Below are positions 23,234 to 34,721 of a stretch of 64,000 nucleotides of DNA, piece after piece. Source of the DNA: Austropuccinia psidii (lineage: Eukaryota > Basidiomycota > Pucciniomycetes > Pucciniales > Sphaerophragmiaceae); assembly GCA_023105745.1 (NCBI GenBank), contig JALGQZ010000004.1, forward strand, positions 40,872,437 to 40,936,436, written 5' to 3'. The translations under genes and the position numbers were made by a program. The notes beneath the pieces were generated by a model. It ran no database searches and was not told the origin of the DNA. It saw only the letters and a program-made list of their open reading frames with translations. The number at the start of each line of letters is the position of its first letter. Positions within the stretch are counted from its first letter, which is position 1.

Positions 23234-25570
23234 TTATTATTGGTGTTGGAGAACTTTGGCATGTTTCTTCAACCAATATTTTAACAGTGGTTTAGTTATC
23301 CTCTGTTGGGGTATCTTCAAACACAAAAAAAGACAAATAAATACATTTTTTTTAAAGCATATTTCTATAAATATATTACAATTTCCATGTACAAAGTTTC
23401 TTTTTATCTTGTTATATGAGAGAAGTAAGTAAGATATATAGAAAAAATGGTTTGAATTTTTTTTGAATTTTATTTTTAAATTTTATGAATAAAAATAATA
23501 ATATAATTATTTTAGTTAAATTTTAATACAAATTTATATTTTTAGCTTATAAATATCTTATTGAATCACTATAGTCACTCAAAGAAAGGTCTTTCAAGTA
23601 TAAGAATGTGAAAAACCACATGTATAACAGTAAAGCTACTTTTCAAATGCCCCAATATCTTTTAAATTCAATAAATGTAAAGTTTTTATATAATTTTATG
23701 ATTTCAAATAGCATTTATCATTGGATAGACCTAATTTTGAATCTTTTTATAAGGTCTTTTAAGTAAATATCACAGCAAGTCCCCCAAATGTAAGGCTTTA
23801 CTATGAAACAATTAGTAAAAATGACTAATAACTTACTTACTTTACTCTGAATTTCTTAATTTAAATTAATAATAAGATTAAGAATAATTAAGATAACCAA
23901 TTATTATTTTAATTATGATTTAAGAATATTTATAGTATTTGAAAACTATAAAATAATCTAATCAAATAAATATATTAATATTTCATAATTGATATATCTA
24001 TGGCAATTTATTATTGTTACAAAAAACATATAACTTTATGAAAAATTGTTAATTAATGATCAAAACAATCCATAAAAATTATATTACTAGTATTAGAGTT
24101 GTATAAGGATATAAATACCATTTATTAAGGATAATAACAGAGATGAAATACCCTACTTTTGACACTTAATCTAATAATTTTTGATTTATTTTAAGCCTAA
24201 TAATCTAAATACAACTTATTTAAATTATATTTACAATAAAACATAGAGAGAATCACAAATTTTACTATTTTTACATGGATTTATAGATTTTTAAGAGAAA
24301 TTAACAAATTACAATGAAATGATGACATAATCACATCTGAAATGGTAATTATTATAGGATAAAGCTTTTGTAATTCATAACATAAGAGTTTTATATTTGA
24401 GAAAAGAGAATTTTACCTTTTATTTGATGTTTTTATTTTATCTGTAGTGTCTGAGGGGTGAACAGAGGAAGAAGAGGTCTTTTTATAGTGAAGATCCCTC
24501 CTTATAGTGACCAGATACCATCTATTGGATTTTTACTAATGTTATCCACTGTAATTGATCAATATTTTAAAGTTTAGTGATGATCAAATCATTATTAAAC
24601 CTTTCTATCACATTGTTATGCCATTTTCATATTTATCACTATAACTCTAATTTGCTGAAATAAAAATCTCAGAAAATAATATTATTTCTTTTATTATAGT
24701 AGTTCTAATAATATAATACTCATATTCTTCAGTTTTATCACTTATTAAACTTTTGAAGTTAAAATAATATTAGATTTATTGATCAGAAATAATCATTTTC
24801 AAGCCTTGAATTCATTCATTAATATATTTGAGGTTTTTTTAATTTACATAAATTCAGATAGTGTATATTGATAACATGGCATTTACTTAAAAAGCTTCAA
24901 AGAGTATTTTATTACATAATTAAAACTTTGTTTTTGATTATTTTCCTTTTAACTCATGTTTTCCGTAAAAATTTATTACTTTGTACTTCAAACCATGATT
25001 TCTCATGGTTATACCTTGAATATCATGATGGAACTTACATCATTCCTCACATTTGAGCTAGTAGAATCTTAATATCTACTTCTTTATAAGTTTGGACCTT
25101 TTTCAAGTCTAAGTGGTCAACAGCTATTGCTATTTTCCCCAATATCTGCTTAAAAATTTCAACCTTGTTTATAGCTTTCCTAATCAGTTTTATATGTTTA
25201 TTCAAACAACTCTTATGTAATAGTTTTAATTTTGAATTGGTTATTTATCATATTTAATTCAAAATATATGAGTTAAAAACCAGGAATATATGCACTGATA
25301 ATAAAAGTGCATATACCTGGGTATCTCAGTAACTATTGGGTTTACAGATATGATATAAATGACTAATATTCTTAGTTCTTGATGGGGCATGAAATTGAAT
25401 AGGTCATTTCACATATTTATTCATTGTCTTCCAATATAATGAATAAATGATTCTTTTTTATGGCATTCCTACTTATTTCAAGATCATAATTTCAATTATT
25501 ATTATTGAGAAAAGGTCTGTGAAGCTTTTATGACCTCTTTGGATATTTAGTTATATCTCACAGGCTTACA
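23234..25570 (-). repeat. Repeat family A, copy A3
   Basis: Same orientation as A1. On the minus strand it begins TGTAAGCCTGTGAGATAT at 25570. It carries TATAAAAAGACC at about 24486 and the donor AAAAG|GTAAAAT at 24416, and it reaches the exon-like peptide (LVEETCQSSPTP) near 23250 before stopping next to A2. Confidence 0.6.
24868..25056 (+). other. Conserved 60-codon frame in family A (copy A3, open)
   Basis: 62 residues containing FYYIIKTLFLIIFLLTHVF and LCTSNHDFSWLYLEYHDGT. It is in register with the A1 and A2 frames and has a hydrophobic, membrane-like centre. Confidence 0.25.
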
Positions 25571-27080
25571 ATTTCTGTTTATTTTTATTGATCACTCTCA
25601 ATATTATGCTCTTCAGATGTTTGAAAACTGTCATCAAAGGGAAACTCATATTCAGATTCTTATGGAAAATAAGGCAGATTGGCTGCTGCCTTTGGTATAT
25701 TTCTGTTTGGACACAGAGGAAGATAAAAATGGAAAATATCATTTGTTTTATATTAATTGGAGGAGTCCTGGTTATTTTAGGATTCTTCAAATCCTGGATT
25801 TCAATTGAACTAAATTTTTCTTAGAGACAGTGGGTAAAAGAAGACCTGAAACCATTTTGAAGAAAACAGCGTTTATCATAGGTAAAAGAAGCACCATTGA
25901 AAGAGAAAGTGTTTAGAAATTCTCCTGAAAAATGTCACTTGGAAGAATATAAAATTGGTCTGTGCTATACTGAAAACTTTGAATACTGTAATTAAAGGTC
26001 AAATAGTGAGTTCCAAAGATATCTTTCATTTAGAATATGAAATGATATATATATATGGCTTGATGTATAATCTTTTATTAGTTTTTTCATGACTATTGTT
26101 CTTGGATCATGGGTTTTGGCTGAATCATGATAGCTTGAAGATCGCTGGAAATGTGGTATCTTGTGGTATTGATAATAAAGTGATAGTAAAGAAGAATAAT
26201 TATTAGAAAAATGATTTGTTTTCCTGGAAAAAGGGGTTAATAGAATTTTTTGGAAGTGGGTTCATATGAAACTTGTTTTTATGAATGCTGTTAGTATTAT
26301 TGATGTGGTGACTGCTTTCATGACTACATGAAAAAGGGAATTCGAATATTCCATCTTTAATGTCTTTTGAAAAATAGGGTTACATGGGGGTAGGTGAATT
26401 TTTTCTTGAGGCAAAGAATAGGTGGTTGGGTACTGTTGTTAGAATAGATATTTCAGATACCTTGTGGCTTTCAAATTGGGATTTTGTATTGTGTGAGATT
26501 TCCATGTGAGCTTTGGCAGAACATTTATAATGGCTTCAAGGATCAGTAAGAAAGGTATCTGAGAATATGTAGGCTAAAGTAATGTGATATAATATTTTGA
26601 GGATTGAACTTGATGGGATGGTATCTGTATATGTGAATATATTTGGAGGATAAAAATTATGGTTTTGGTTATTTGTGCAGATCAAAGTATCATAAAAATG
26701 AAACATGGCTTCCATAGAAATCTGGGCAGCTGGTGTTGTATGGGTATGGAAATGCTGTTTTCAAAATACTGTGATAACTTCATAAGGCAGGGACAGTGGT
26801 TCTATGAATAATTCATCAAATTTTGGAACATTTCCATCACATGGACCATGGTGAGATCCCATATTAAGTTCATATTGTATACATGTTTCAGTCTTTCTTT
26901 ATTAGATGTAGATACTTCAGATTATTATGATATCAGTGAGATGAGAAAAAATATGACATAATGAAAATGAATTTTGATAGTTTATGTCAATAAATGTGTG
27001 GATAACTTATAATACCTACTTTAAAATGTACAATCCATATGGTTTTGGGCTCATATGTTTTTGTATGCAATGAGTTATCA
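25571..27080 (+). pseudogene. Decayed coding sequence of unknown family
   Basis: One plus-strand frame stays protein-like for about 1.3 kb despite regular stops, for example KEAPLKEKVFRNSPEKCHLE near 25885, MTIVLGSWVLAES near 26090 and VSIIDVVTAFMTT near 26290. Many stops sit where a Trp or Gln codon would need one transition, as expected from cytosine-methylation decay. I recognise no domain. It is probably an old repeat-encoded or captured gene. Confidence 0.3.
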
Positions 27081-27719
27081 ATTTATATCTTGAAAAATTT
27101 GTAAACTAGACCTATTGTGGTAAAAGTTTATAATTTGGATGTAGGAGTTCTTCATTAAATTTTTTTTTTGATTAACACAATGAAAAGAAACACAAGCCCA
27201 GGAGAGTTCCTGACCCAGATCCTGTGGTGAGGACTCTTTCATAGTTGGCAATGATGAGAGGATTCCCAAGTGAAAATGGAGCTGACTTATTACACAAGGA
27301 GGAAGTAGTTGTGCAGCTTATTGATATTAAATGAAGCCTAGGGAGGAAATTTGAGAAATAATCAATAGAGGAGGTGAGTATTCAGGGCTAAACAAACTTC
27401 AGCCTGGTACTCTAATAGGATCAGGGGAGAAACAGTTTGCCAAAAATTCAGCACTATTGATATGCCTAGTATTTGTGAATTATCAAATATAAAACAAGCA
27501 AAACTCAAGAGAAATAGAGAAAATGCTTCCACTCTTAATGAGACACCCCATTCTGCTTTCTTTTTCTTATAATATTGCAAACTGAGGCGAAAGATAATGA
27601 GAACTACAACAAGTAGTTGCGAAGAAGCAAAAGGACAGGAGAAATGAAAAAAACTATTATTTATAATAGGACAAAACTTCGTGTAATCTGATGAGTTTCC
27701 CTTGGTGAAAGGTTTTTGG
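27081..27719 (-). other. Unassigned; hydrophobic minus-strand frame
   Basis: A minus-strand frame at 27724-27362 (120 codons) has two hydrophobic segments (SQLLVVVLIIFRLSL and FSLFLLSFACFIF) but begins at GTG, not ATG. It could be an exon of a membrane protein or chance. Confidence 0.2.
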
Positions 27720-29990
27720 GGCACCTTTTACAGATGAGCGGAGGCCTCCTTCAGATAGGCGAGCTTTCCTGTCCTTAGCTGGTTCCTATTTGTCTTTGAC
27801 AATAGGGTTGTCTTATATGAAAGTGACTAAGCTCAAAGGTATTAATACCTTAACAATCAAGTGATGATGAGATTACAGCGACAATGACATAGAGAATGAT
27901 AAGAGTAGGTGGGGAAAAGTATACGATGTCCATCGTCTCTATTTATGCTCTATACTAAGGTTACTAGGTATAACGGTGGTTGTAGCTAATGTCTTAGCCA
28001 ACAAAGTAGGTTATTGTTTTAGACGCAATATAGCTCTCATATCGATGTCTTGTATTCTCGTCTTAGACAATAGTATCGAATATTGTTATTGTCCTCTCAG
28101 ATTGCTATCTTGTGAGTGCATTAAGTCAGCTAAATCTTTCAAGATCTCAAGGCTTGTTACGCCTTGTCGGTCGTCACCTGGTTTGCGTCAATTGGCCGCA
28201 ACCTTCAATTTGGAAGCTGAAGAGTTATGATGTTGGGGTTCATCACACTTTTCGACACAATAGGAACCAAACGCTCGTACTTGGGGCAAATAAGATGCCC
28301 AAACGAGGACTAAGGCTTCGGAAAAGTAAAAAAGCCTTATATCGTGTTTCAAGGGCTAGTCTTAGAGCTGATAAGAAGCTCATTGACATTCAGCAGGTTC
28401 ACCCCTAGGTGTGTTGTGTAAAATGTATACAGAGAACATCATCATTAGGATAACTGTAATGCTATGTTAACGATCGGTAACCCGAAGTATTGACTGCTTG
28501 GGAAGAAATTCAATAGTTGCGTGACGATTTAATATGAAAGAAAACACTGCCTAAGGAAGCCTGAAGTTCCAACGAAATAAAGATGGTGGCATGAACTCTG
28601 GGCGTCCAAAAATCAGGTAACTATTGCAACACCCACATTTTCTTGATGCTTTGCTCATTTTTGGGGTTTTTTCCAGAATGTGCAGCTTTCACAGCCTGTT
28701 TGAATAGATAACAAGTGGTAAGAAAAGTGTTTGGAGCGACTTTCAATCGTCTGCACCTCGAGGAGTATGATCACTTACGTGGTCGTTTGTGATTAGACCC
28801 TAATGGACAATGGATGAGGTCCGCAGTTTCAAAATCCATTTTCCTTGATGTGAGACTCTCGCTTTTTTTCCCCCTGGTGACCGCTGAATTTGAATGGATA
28901 GGAAAATTTAGTCGAATGCAAATGAAAGAATAAGTGGCCTAGGGGCTTTGACTTGCCAATTTTGTTTTCGTTTTGTCTGACTTCAAAGTCGATCGGCCAA
29001 ATGTAACGAGGTGGGCTTGGCCCCCCACTCTCGTTGTGGCAGTCCGTGAAGTAGAAATTTGATTCAAGAGCTTTTCAAAGGATCCTCAATCAGTTACCTA
29101 GACTGGCCTCTCAAGATCACAAGAACCAGTAATAAGACCTACGCTTATAATCTACCTTACAGCTGTCCTTCTTGCAGAGGTATTCGTAATTGCCATAATT
29201 GCGGCAAACTGTGGAGACGGGTGACATTAGGGCAACAAGCAATAGGAAAAGCAAATGGGAAAAAAGCTTTTTTGATTCCAATTGGGGCTAAACACTGACG
29301 GAATTGGTCCGTGTCCTGGAAACCACCGCAAGAGATACCACAAGTTTGGTGACTTACGCCAGGTATACCCCAAACACGAAGGAAAAAACTAGCGATTATG
29401 AAAACTGTAAGATGACAAAATTTTGGCATTTTGGATTTTAAATCAAGGGACTGTGTTGGAGGGAATGATAGCTAGGAGAGGCCATTCAACGAGCTTATAA
29501 GTAGGAGCGCCTGCTCAAGGAATCCCACCCTCAGGTGCCCTTGTGATATTGTGCTCTGAAGTCATAAAAAAGAAGCTATTTCAAATTATTTGTACAATTT
29601 TAAAACTCCCTCGAGCTGCCTTAGTGTCACGAATAAGTTGACACTAGTGGGAAATAACAACCGTCAGAATACTAATGTGGCGTAGCATGGTAGTGATAAC
29701 AAATCTTACAAATTATGTAATAAAATGAAGATAATAAACGGTAAGAAAGGTTCAGCTTACCCCGGTAAGTCTTTCTCTGACGTCGTCAACTGTTTTAAGG
29801 CAAGGGAAACCTGGGGTTTGTGTCAAATTAAGCAAGGCGCACGGTCTGGGAAACTTGAATGTCAGATGGTTATCCCAGGGGGGCTGGGAGAGGCTATAGA
29901 TGCGGAATTAGGGGTCTCAGCTAGACCTGCCTCCCGTGGTTTTTTGGGGCTATCTGCCTAGCCCGTTTGTTGTATTATGACAATACAATA
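27720..29990. other. CpG-normal segment, probable low-copy host DNA
   Basis: About 2.3 kb with dozens of CpG dinucleotides, whereas the repeats on both sides have only a few per kb. None of the LTR, family A or gag-pol landmarks occur here. Short frames exist on both strands (for example 28112-28408 plus, basic, KMPKRGLRLRKSKKALYR). A GT...AG pair with a good acceptor (TTTTTTCCAG) brackets 60 bp at 28617-28676. On the minus strand CATAAATAG precedes a 27-codon hydrophobic frame at 27933-27850. The best-supported gene is 29117-29429. Confidence 0.5.
29117..29429 (-). CDS. Candidate small secreted cysteine-containing protein, two exons
   Basis: Exon 1 starts at ATG 29429 (A at -3) and encodes a classic signal peptide: MPKFC, a hydrophobic core (LTVFIIASFFL), then a small-residue region. 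An acceptor CCCTAATGTCACCCGTCTCCACAG ends at 29209, with a CTAAT branch site about 18 nt before the AG. Exon 2 (29208-29117) then reads CRNYGNYEYLCKKDSCK in one frame, followed by VDYKRRSYYWFL and a stop. The donor is uncertain. GTATAC near 29368 or GTATCT near 29338 gives the right phase, for about 50-60 residues; the stronger-looking GTAAGT at 29357 does not. YLC fits the [YFW]xC motif reported in rust and mildew effector candidates. A TATA-like CTTATAAGC lies about 70 bp upstream. No homolog is recognised. A role in host interaction is inference from architecture only. Confidence 0.4.
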
Positions 29991-30337
29991 TCCAAACCTG
30001 ATGTAATGTTAATACAAATTGAATATTCTTTGAATTTTTACTAATTTTTATACATATTTTCCTCATTAACAGGTATGCTCATGTCATTACAGGGAAGATC
30101 TTTTCCTAAAATAGTTTTAATTTTTACTTATTTTTATTAATATATTTTTATATATATTTTCTTTATTAACAGGTATGCTAAGCTCATTATAGGGGAGATC
30201 AAACTCAATAGATAAATCATTATTTATCAGATTAGTTGTATCAAATATATAAAATGTTAAATTCAAATTAAGGATTTGACTTTTAGACTTTGTGAGATTA
30301 TTGTAGAAGTTAAACAGATTGTGGGTTGCTTACCTAA
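29991..30337. repeat. AT-rich stretch with an imperfect direct repeat
   Basis: Two units of about 70-85 bp, 30031-30100 and 30117-30200, share a T-rich start and the end TTAACAGGTATGC, then a GGGRAGATC tail. No gene. The stretch abuts the G2 3' LTR. Confidence 0.55.
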
Positions 30338-31100
30338 TGTCACAGGGGCTCTTCAAAGTGAAGAGGGCCTGGCACACAGTTGACTGGGACTCACATATGA
30401 AAGGCTCAAGCATTGGGATAAGATTGGGTACACTTAAGAGTGTAATAAAGATAAGATTTCTAAATGAATAAACATAAGAGAAGCAGCAACAAAGAATAAG
30501 AGTAAGAAATAAAAGAGCCAACCACAAACAAGTCCAAGTCCACTGTTTCAACCTGTCAGAAAGAAAGAGAGGGGTTGATAAGGATATGGTCACCACAACT
30601 CATACTGACCAGGTGAGAGGAAATGCAAAGACTAAGTTAATACCAATAAATAGAATACCCAAAAATTAGAGTTGGAATATTCATTAAATAATAAATCAGC
30701 TATATCAATTAACTGGGGAAAAAGTCCCTAGAGGGAGGAAGAGGGGCTGGTATATGTGAGAATCCACCAGCCCTGATCCAAAGAGTAAATTTTCTTGAGA
30801 GGAATCTTGATTTGAATTGATTTGGGTAGTACAGCCCCTGTATGGATGTAAAGGGTCTGTACAAGAGGTGTGGTGGAACTGGGTGATCATACAGTTTCAG
30901 ACTTGTGAATACAAAACTGTATTTGGTGAATCCAGCCTGTATAAGTATTTACAGGCTGTATTGATGAACCAAGCTGTATGCATGTTCCAGCAAGAAGATT
31001 TGCTGAAACTGATTTCTGATTTACATACTGGTTTTGCTGGTTTCATGAGCTTGAGTGGGTTTAAGGTTGAATACACTTACCCCTGATAGTGGTTGTGACA
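30338..31100 (-). mobile_element. G2 3' LTR (family LTR2)
   Basis: 763 bp. On the minus strand it starts TGTCACAACCACTATCAGGG and ends GAGCCCCTGTGACA. A purine tract (CTTCAAGAGGGGGATAC on the minus strand, 31101-31117) precedes it, which identifies it as the 3' LTR. The LTR2 hairpin here (30713-30731) has one mismatch. Confidence 0.88.
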
Positions 31101-31998
31101 GTATCCCCCTCTTGAAGCTGGTGGGCTCCTGAACACCATAATATCCTGCCACTCTTGAGTGTCATCCCCAATTCCCCCCAAAATTTCTATAATTTTCAAT
31201 TTTCAATTTCTTTTCCTCTTTATGATTATCTTGAAAATCTTCCCTTCAATCCTGCTTGTTCTTTCTTCCTTTCATTAAGAAAAATTTTCTTCATTAAGTG
31301 AGTGATTCTTCTTTCTTGGGTTATTTCCCATTTGAAGTCTTTTATGCTTGAATGAAGCAGGGTTGGTAGCCATGGGCTAAATTCCAAAATGGACACCACC
31401 ATCACCTACAGGTTGAAAAATGGTGGAGGATGGCTATATGAATGCCTAGCAACCCCCAAGAATAGTCCATAAACTGTCTTAGGTCTTTTCTTACACCAAT
31501 TTCTTCAATATGCATATATGAGAAGGGGGCTTGTCCCCATGATTCTTGAATAAATGGGCCCAAATGGCCTTTTGAGGTCATTTGAGTCCATTGTGGTTCT
31601 ATTTAGTCCATGCCATACTATGGCAAAATTTCTTGAAATTTGGGATTTGGCCATTTCTTACCATTTCTGACCCTTTTGGTTATTTTGAATTTTTTATGGC
31701 CCACGGCCCGTGCACTGCAATCCATAGGCCACGGTCTGCATTACAATGGGTCAATTGAAGTCACCCTGGGCCCATTTTTGAAGGGGTTACCAGGGGGCCA
31801 AGGATATTGATGATGGCCAAATCGGCCCATATGGCCTGGGACTGCTTATACCAGTCCAGGACCTTCCCAGGATCCAATGGGAGTTCCAGCCTTGCTGAAT
31901 GGTTCAGAAATGAACATGGCCCCAGAACCTTGATGTAATTCAGACATTTGATATGCTCATCTGACACCCTTTACTCTTTTGCTTTCATAACTTCAGAA
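31101..31998. other. G2 polypurine tract and aORF upstream region
   Basis: Contains the minus-strand polypurine tract at 31101-31117 and then about 880 bp of G2-family sequence upstream of the plus-strand aORF. Corresponding sequence is at 45756-46689 and, reversed, at 56276-57193. GGCC-rich blocks around 31690-31740 and an ACTGCAGxCCGTGG-like motif recur in the copies. Any promoter for the aORF would lie here. Confidence 0.5.
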
Positions 31999-34721
31999 AT
32001 GAGTTCCAAACTGAATAAACTCACTGAATCTTCAACTTCTGTTCCACCACCATCTGTCCTTTGTAGCTCCCACATGTTCAGTCAGCTGGGTAACCCTTAG
32101 TCAATGGCTTTGTCAGGTCATTTTGATCCTTCCCAAACTTATGATGGGTACAAGTCAGTGGAATTTCTTGATCCTGCCTGTACTGAATGCTTGAAGAAGG
32201 GAAAACAGTGCTTCCAGCCTTATAATACCTGGTATTCTAATTACCATCACTGTTTTGTTGGGAAGAAAGCTTGTCAATATCCATGGGTTCCAATTTCCAA
32301 TTTCAGGCAGTATTTGTGGAGCAAGAAGGATGGTACTTTTGGGAGAGACTCCTCAGATTCTGAGGCTTCTACCCCTGATGGTACTTCAGGGTATCCCAAC
32401 TGTAATTGTCATGGTTTTCCTGATTGATTGGAATACTTATGCCTTGTATTAGTGAGTGGTTCCAGGCAGAGGGATGTGGCTAGGTGGACCAATGTTGGAG
32501 GGCCCATTTCTGTTGGTGGTAGGACAATGTATTCTAGTTAAGAGGTCCCCATTTCAAGGATCAACAGCTAAGGTGTGGTGAAGAGAATGAGAAGAATTTC
32601 TGATTCACCCATTTATCCCAATGCTGAAGGTAGTGATGAGATAGATGGTGAAGAAGCTGAGGTGGCACCTAACTCTATTGGCCACCAATCCAGTACTTTA
32701 CCTTACCAACCTTCTTCCAAAAGATTTCAAATTCAAGTAATACCAAGTACCCCAGAAACTCCCAACCAGTTATTTTTACCATTCCATCATCTATTACTCC
32801 TCCTTCCACTGCCAGGCTTTGCCTGGTTTAACCAGAGAGACCATCACACATTCCACAGCTGTCAGGGTGAGTCTATGTAGTAGCTAAAAAATAGTAAATA
32901 CAAGCTAGTACTATGACTGTGACACGTCAAAATAAATAAAAATGAAATCTTCAGGTCCTACTGCTACGTGGTAACAGTGGTGATGAGTCTATTGAGGACC
33001 TGGGTTGCAATGCTCTAATATCTTTTACTGTGAAGAAACAATACAATAATTATATTCTAATTATATCTTAAATAATTCTAAGGACACTACTGATGAATAA
33101 CAGTCTTGTCACGTAAGAATATTGGTAAGGTAAGATAAGATGATGGGTTTTCAAGGGAAAAACCCTTCTTTTTATATCTTTCAAGACTGTCAAGAGTTAT
33201 TAACTCTTCACACGTAAGAGGAGTGAAAGTTTTCACTCCAGTGGTCAGTCTGTGGTTCTGGATCCTCAATTCTGACGTCAATATAGACAGAATTGTGGTT
33301 TTGGAACCACAAATGATCATTCTGGATCAATACAGGGTGAAAAAACTTTTCACCTGCCACGTCAGCACTTGGATGACGTTGTTCTGGTGTCTGTATGATC
33401 AATATTAGTCATTCTGGGCGGGTTTAAACTTTAAATAACCATTATTTTAAGTATCAAGACTGTACTGGTTGGTACAGGTTTGGTAGAGACCAGTATTGGT
33501 CAAAATACTTCCAACCAAGATATCTCAGTCAGTTTTTGAGATATCAAGAAACCAAGAGCACAGAATTGAAGGGCTTAATGAGCTCTTCAATTTGGTATGC
33601 TTCATGTTTACCCTTCTTGCAAATAGAAAAAGTTATAAGGGTTTTAAATTTTTGGATGTAATTTTGTACATCAGTATGAGGCTTCAAAAACTTCCATGCT
33701 AGATATCTTCTTCAATTTGGAAGATATCTGTATTCTGATGATACAGTTTTGTAGGGCTTGATTGGCTCTACAGCTTGGTATATTACACTGTACAGTTGTA
33801 TGAGTGTATGCCAAAGATACAGGGGTTTGTTTATTTTCTTATTTTCAGAATATCTGTATTTTGGTTATTAAACCTTTGAACCAAGATCCCTTAGTCAATT
33901 TAAGAGATACAGAGGTCTAAGGTGTCTCCGATTAAAGCTCTTGTTGAGATCTTTAATTTGGTTATACTTTTGTACAGTTTTGTACAAGCCCTCTTTGACT
34001 TTCAGGGGGACTTGGTTTTGAAAATGAGGTTATATGGTATCTCCAGTTGTAGTGGTGTTACAACAACATGGATGATATCATTGTGTAGCTCTCTATGTGA
34101 GCTTTAAGAAAAATACCATTTTGGTATAGGATAACTTAAATATGCATAAGTTAGATGAGAGGTGAAAATAAGGGTTTTGACTTGTTTATTCTCCTCTAGG
34201 TTTCCTTATTCTGTTTGGATAAGGTTGGTGTTTAATGTAAGAGGATTGTTTTCTCTTAATTATTACCTGTATTGACTATGTTTGTTCAATACTTGTCATA
34301 CCATTATTTATGGTATGTTGGATGTCATGCTAGTGCTCTGTTTTGAGTCACAGGCTGACAACAGCCCAGAAATTTCCCAATGGTCACCTCCTAACAGCTA
34401 AAACTTGTGGCCAGCGCCAGAATAATAGGAGAGGATCAATTGCCTTTTCTGTTTCCTGCTGCCCAAGTTTTTCAGTGAAGAGAACATTGGCCTATACAGG
34501 TTACCAGAGAAGATCCCAATATGGCTAATGATTTCCAAGATGCTGTGGCTAGGTTGGTTAAAATAGTTGAAAGGAATAGTAGGAAGTTGACTACTTATGC
34601 AAATAATAGGATGATTCCTGGTACTGCTTCTGAGGAGATGGCCGCTAAATTTGAATCATATGAAGATTAATTAATTAATGATTTTCAGAGAACCTTGGAT
34701 GATCTGGGTGGAGATAACTAG
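31999..34721 (+). pseudogene. aORF copy 1: antisense ORF with Zn2Cys6-like cluster
   Basis: This ORF is antisense to G2 pol, between the chromodomain and the 3' LTR. It starts MSSKLNKLTESS at 31999. After a Ser/Pro-rich 40 residues and a stop (NP, stop, SMALSG) comes FDPSQTYDGYKSVEFLDPAC, then C-TE-C-LKKGKQ-C, and later HHC-FVGKKA-C. Five of the six cysteines of a C-x2-C-x6-C-x10-C-x2-C-x6-C pattern are kept; the fourth is Tyr. A Pro/Ser-rich linker follows. Solo LTR4 interrupts it at 32860-34360. The tail resumes (VKIVERNSRKLTTYANNR) and ends DDLGGDN, stop at 34719-34721. The spacing matches fungal GAL4-type binuclear zinc clusters; function unproven. Confidence 0.6.
32860..34360. mobile_element. 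Solo LTR4
   Basis: 1,501 bp with ends TGTCAGGGTGAG and CACAGGCTGACA, forming an inverted TGTCAG/CTGACA pair. It is flanked by perfect target duplications ACAGC (32855-32859 and 34361-34365) and splits the aORF. It does not align with LTR1-3. It contains several ACGT-core sites, including a full palindromic TGACGTCA at 33273-33280. Orientation was not determined. Confidence 0.88.

Noticed and set aside
26045..26056. AT dinucleotide run
   Set aside because: Too short to be informative in A/T-rich DNA.
27362..27724. 120-codon minus-strand frame with two hydrophobic segments
   Set aside because: It begins at GTG, not ATG, and has no acceptor-like site or homolog I recognise. Noted only as unassigned sequence.
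28112..28408. 98-codon basic plus-strand frame in the CpG-normal segment
   Set aside because: No domain or start context stands out, and it overlaps another frame. It may be a shadow or a partial exon.
29059..29298. Plus-strand frame with CPSC and CHNC, resembling a zinc ribbon
   Set aside because: It is antisense to the better-supported minus-strand exons; the cysteines arise from the complementary reading.
29725..29961. 78-codon plus-strand frame
   Set aside because: No recognisable family or conserved motif, and no neighbouring exon evidence.
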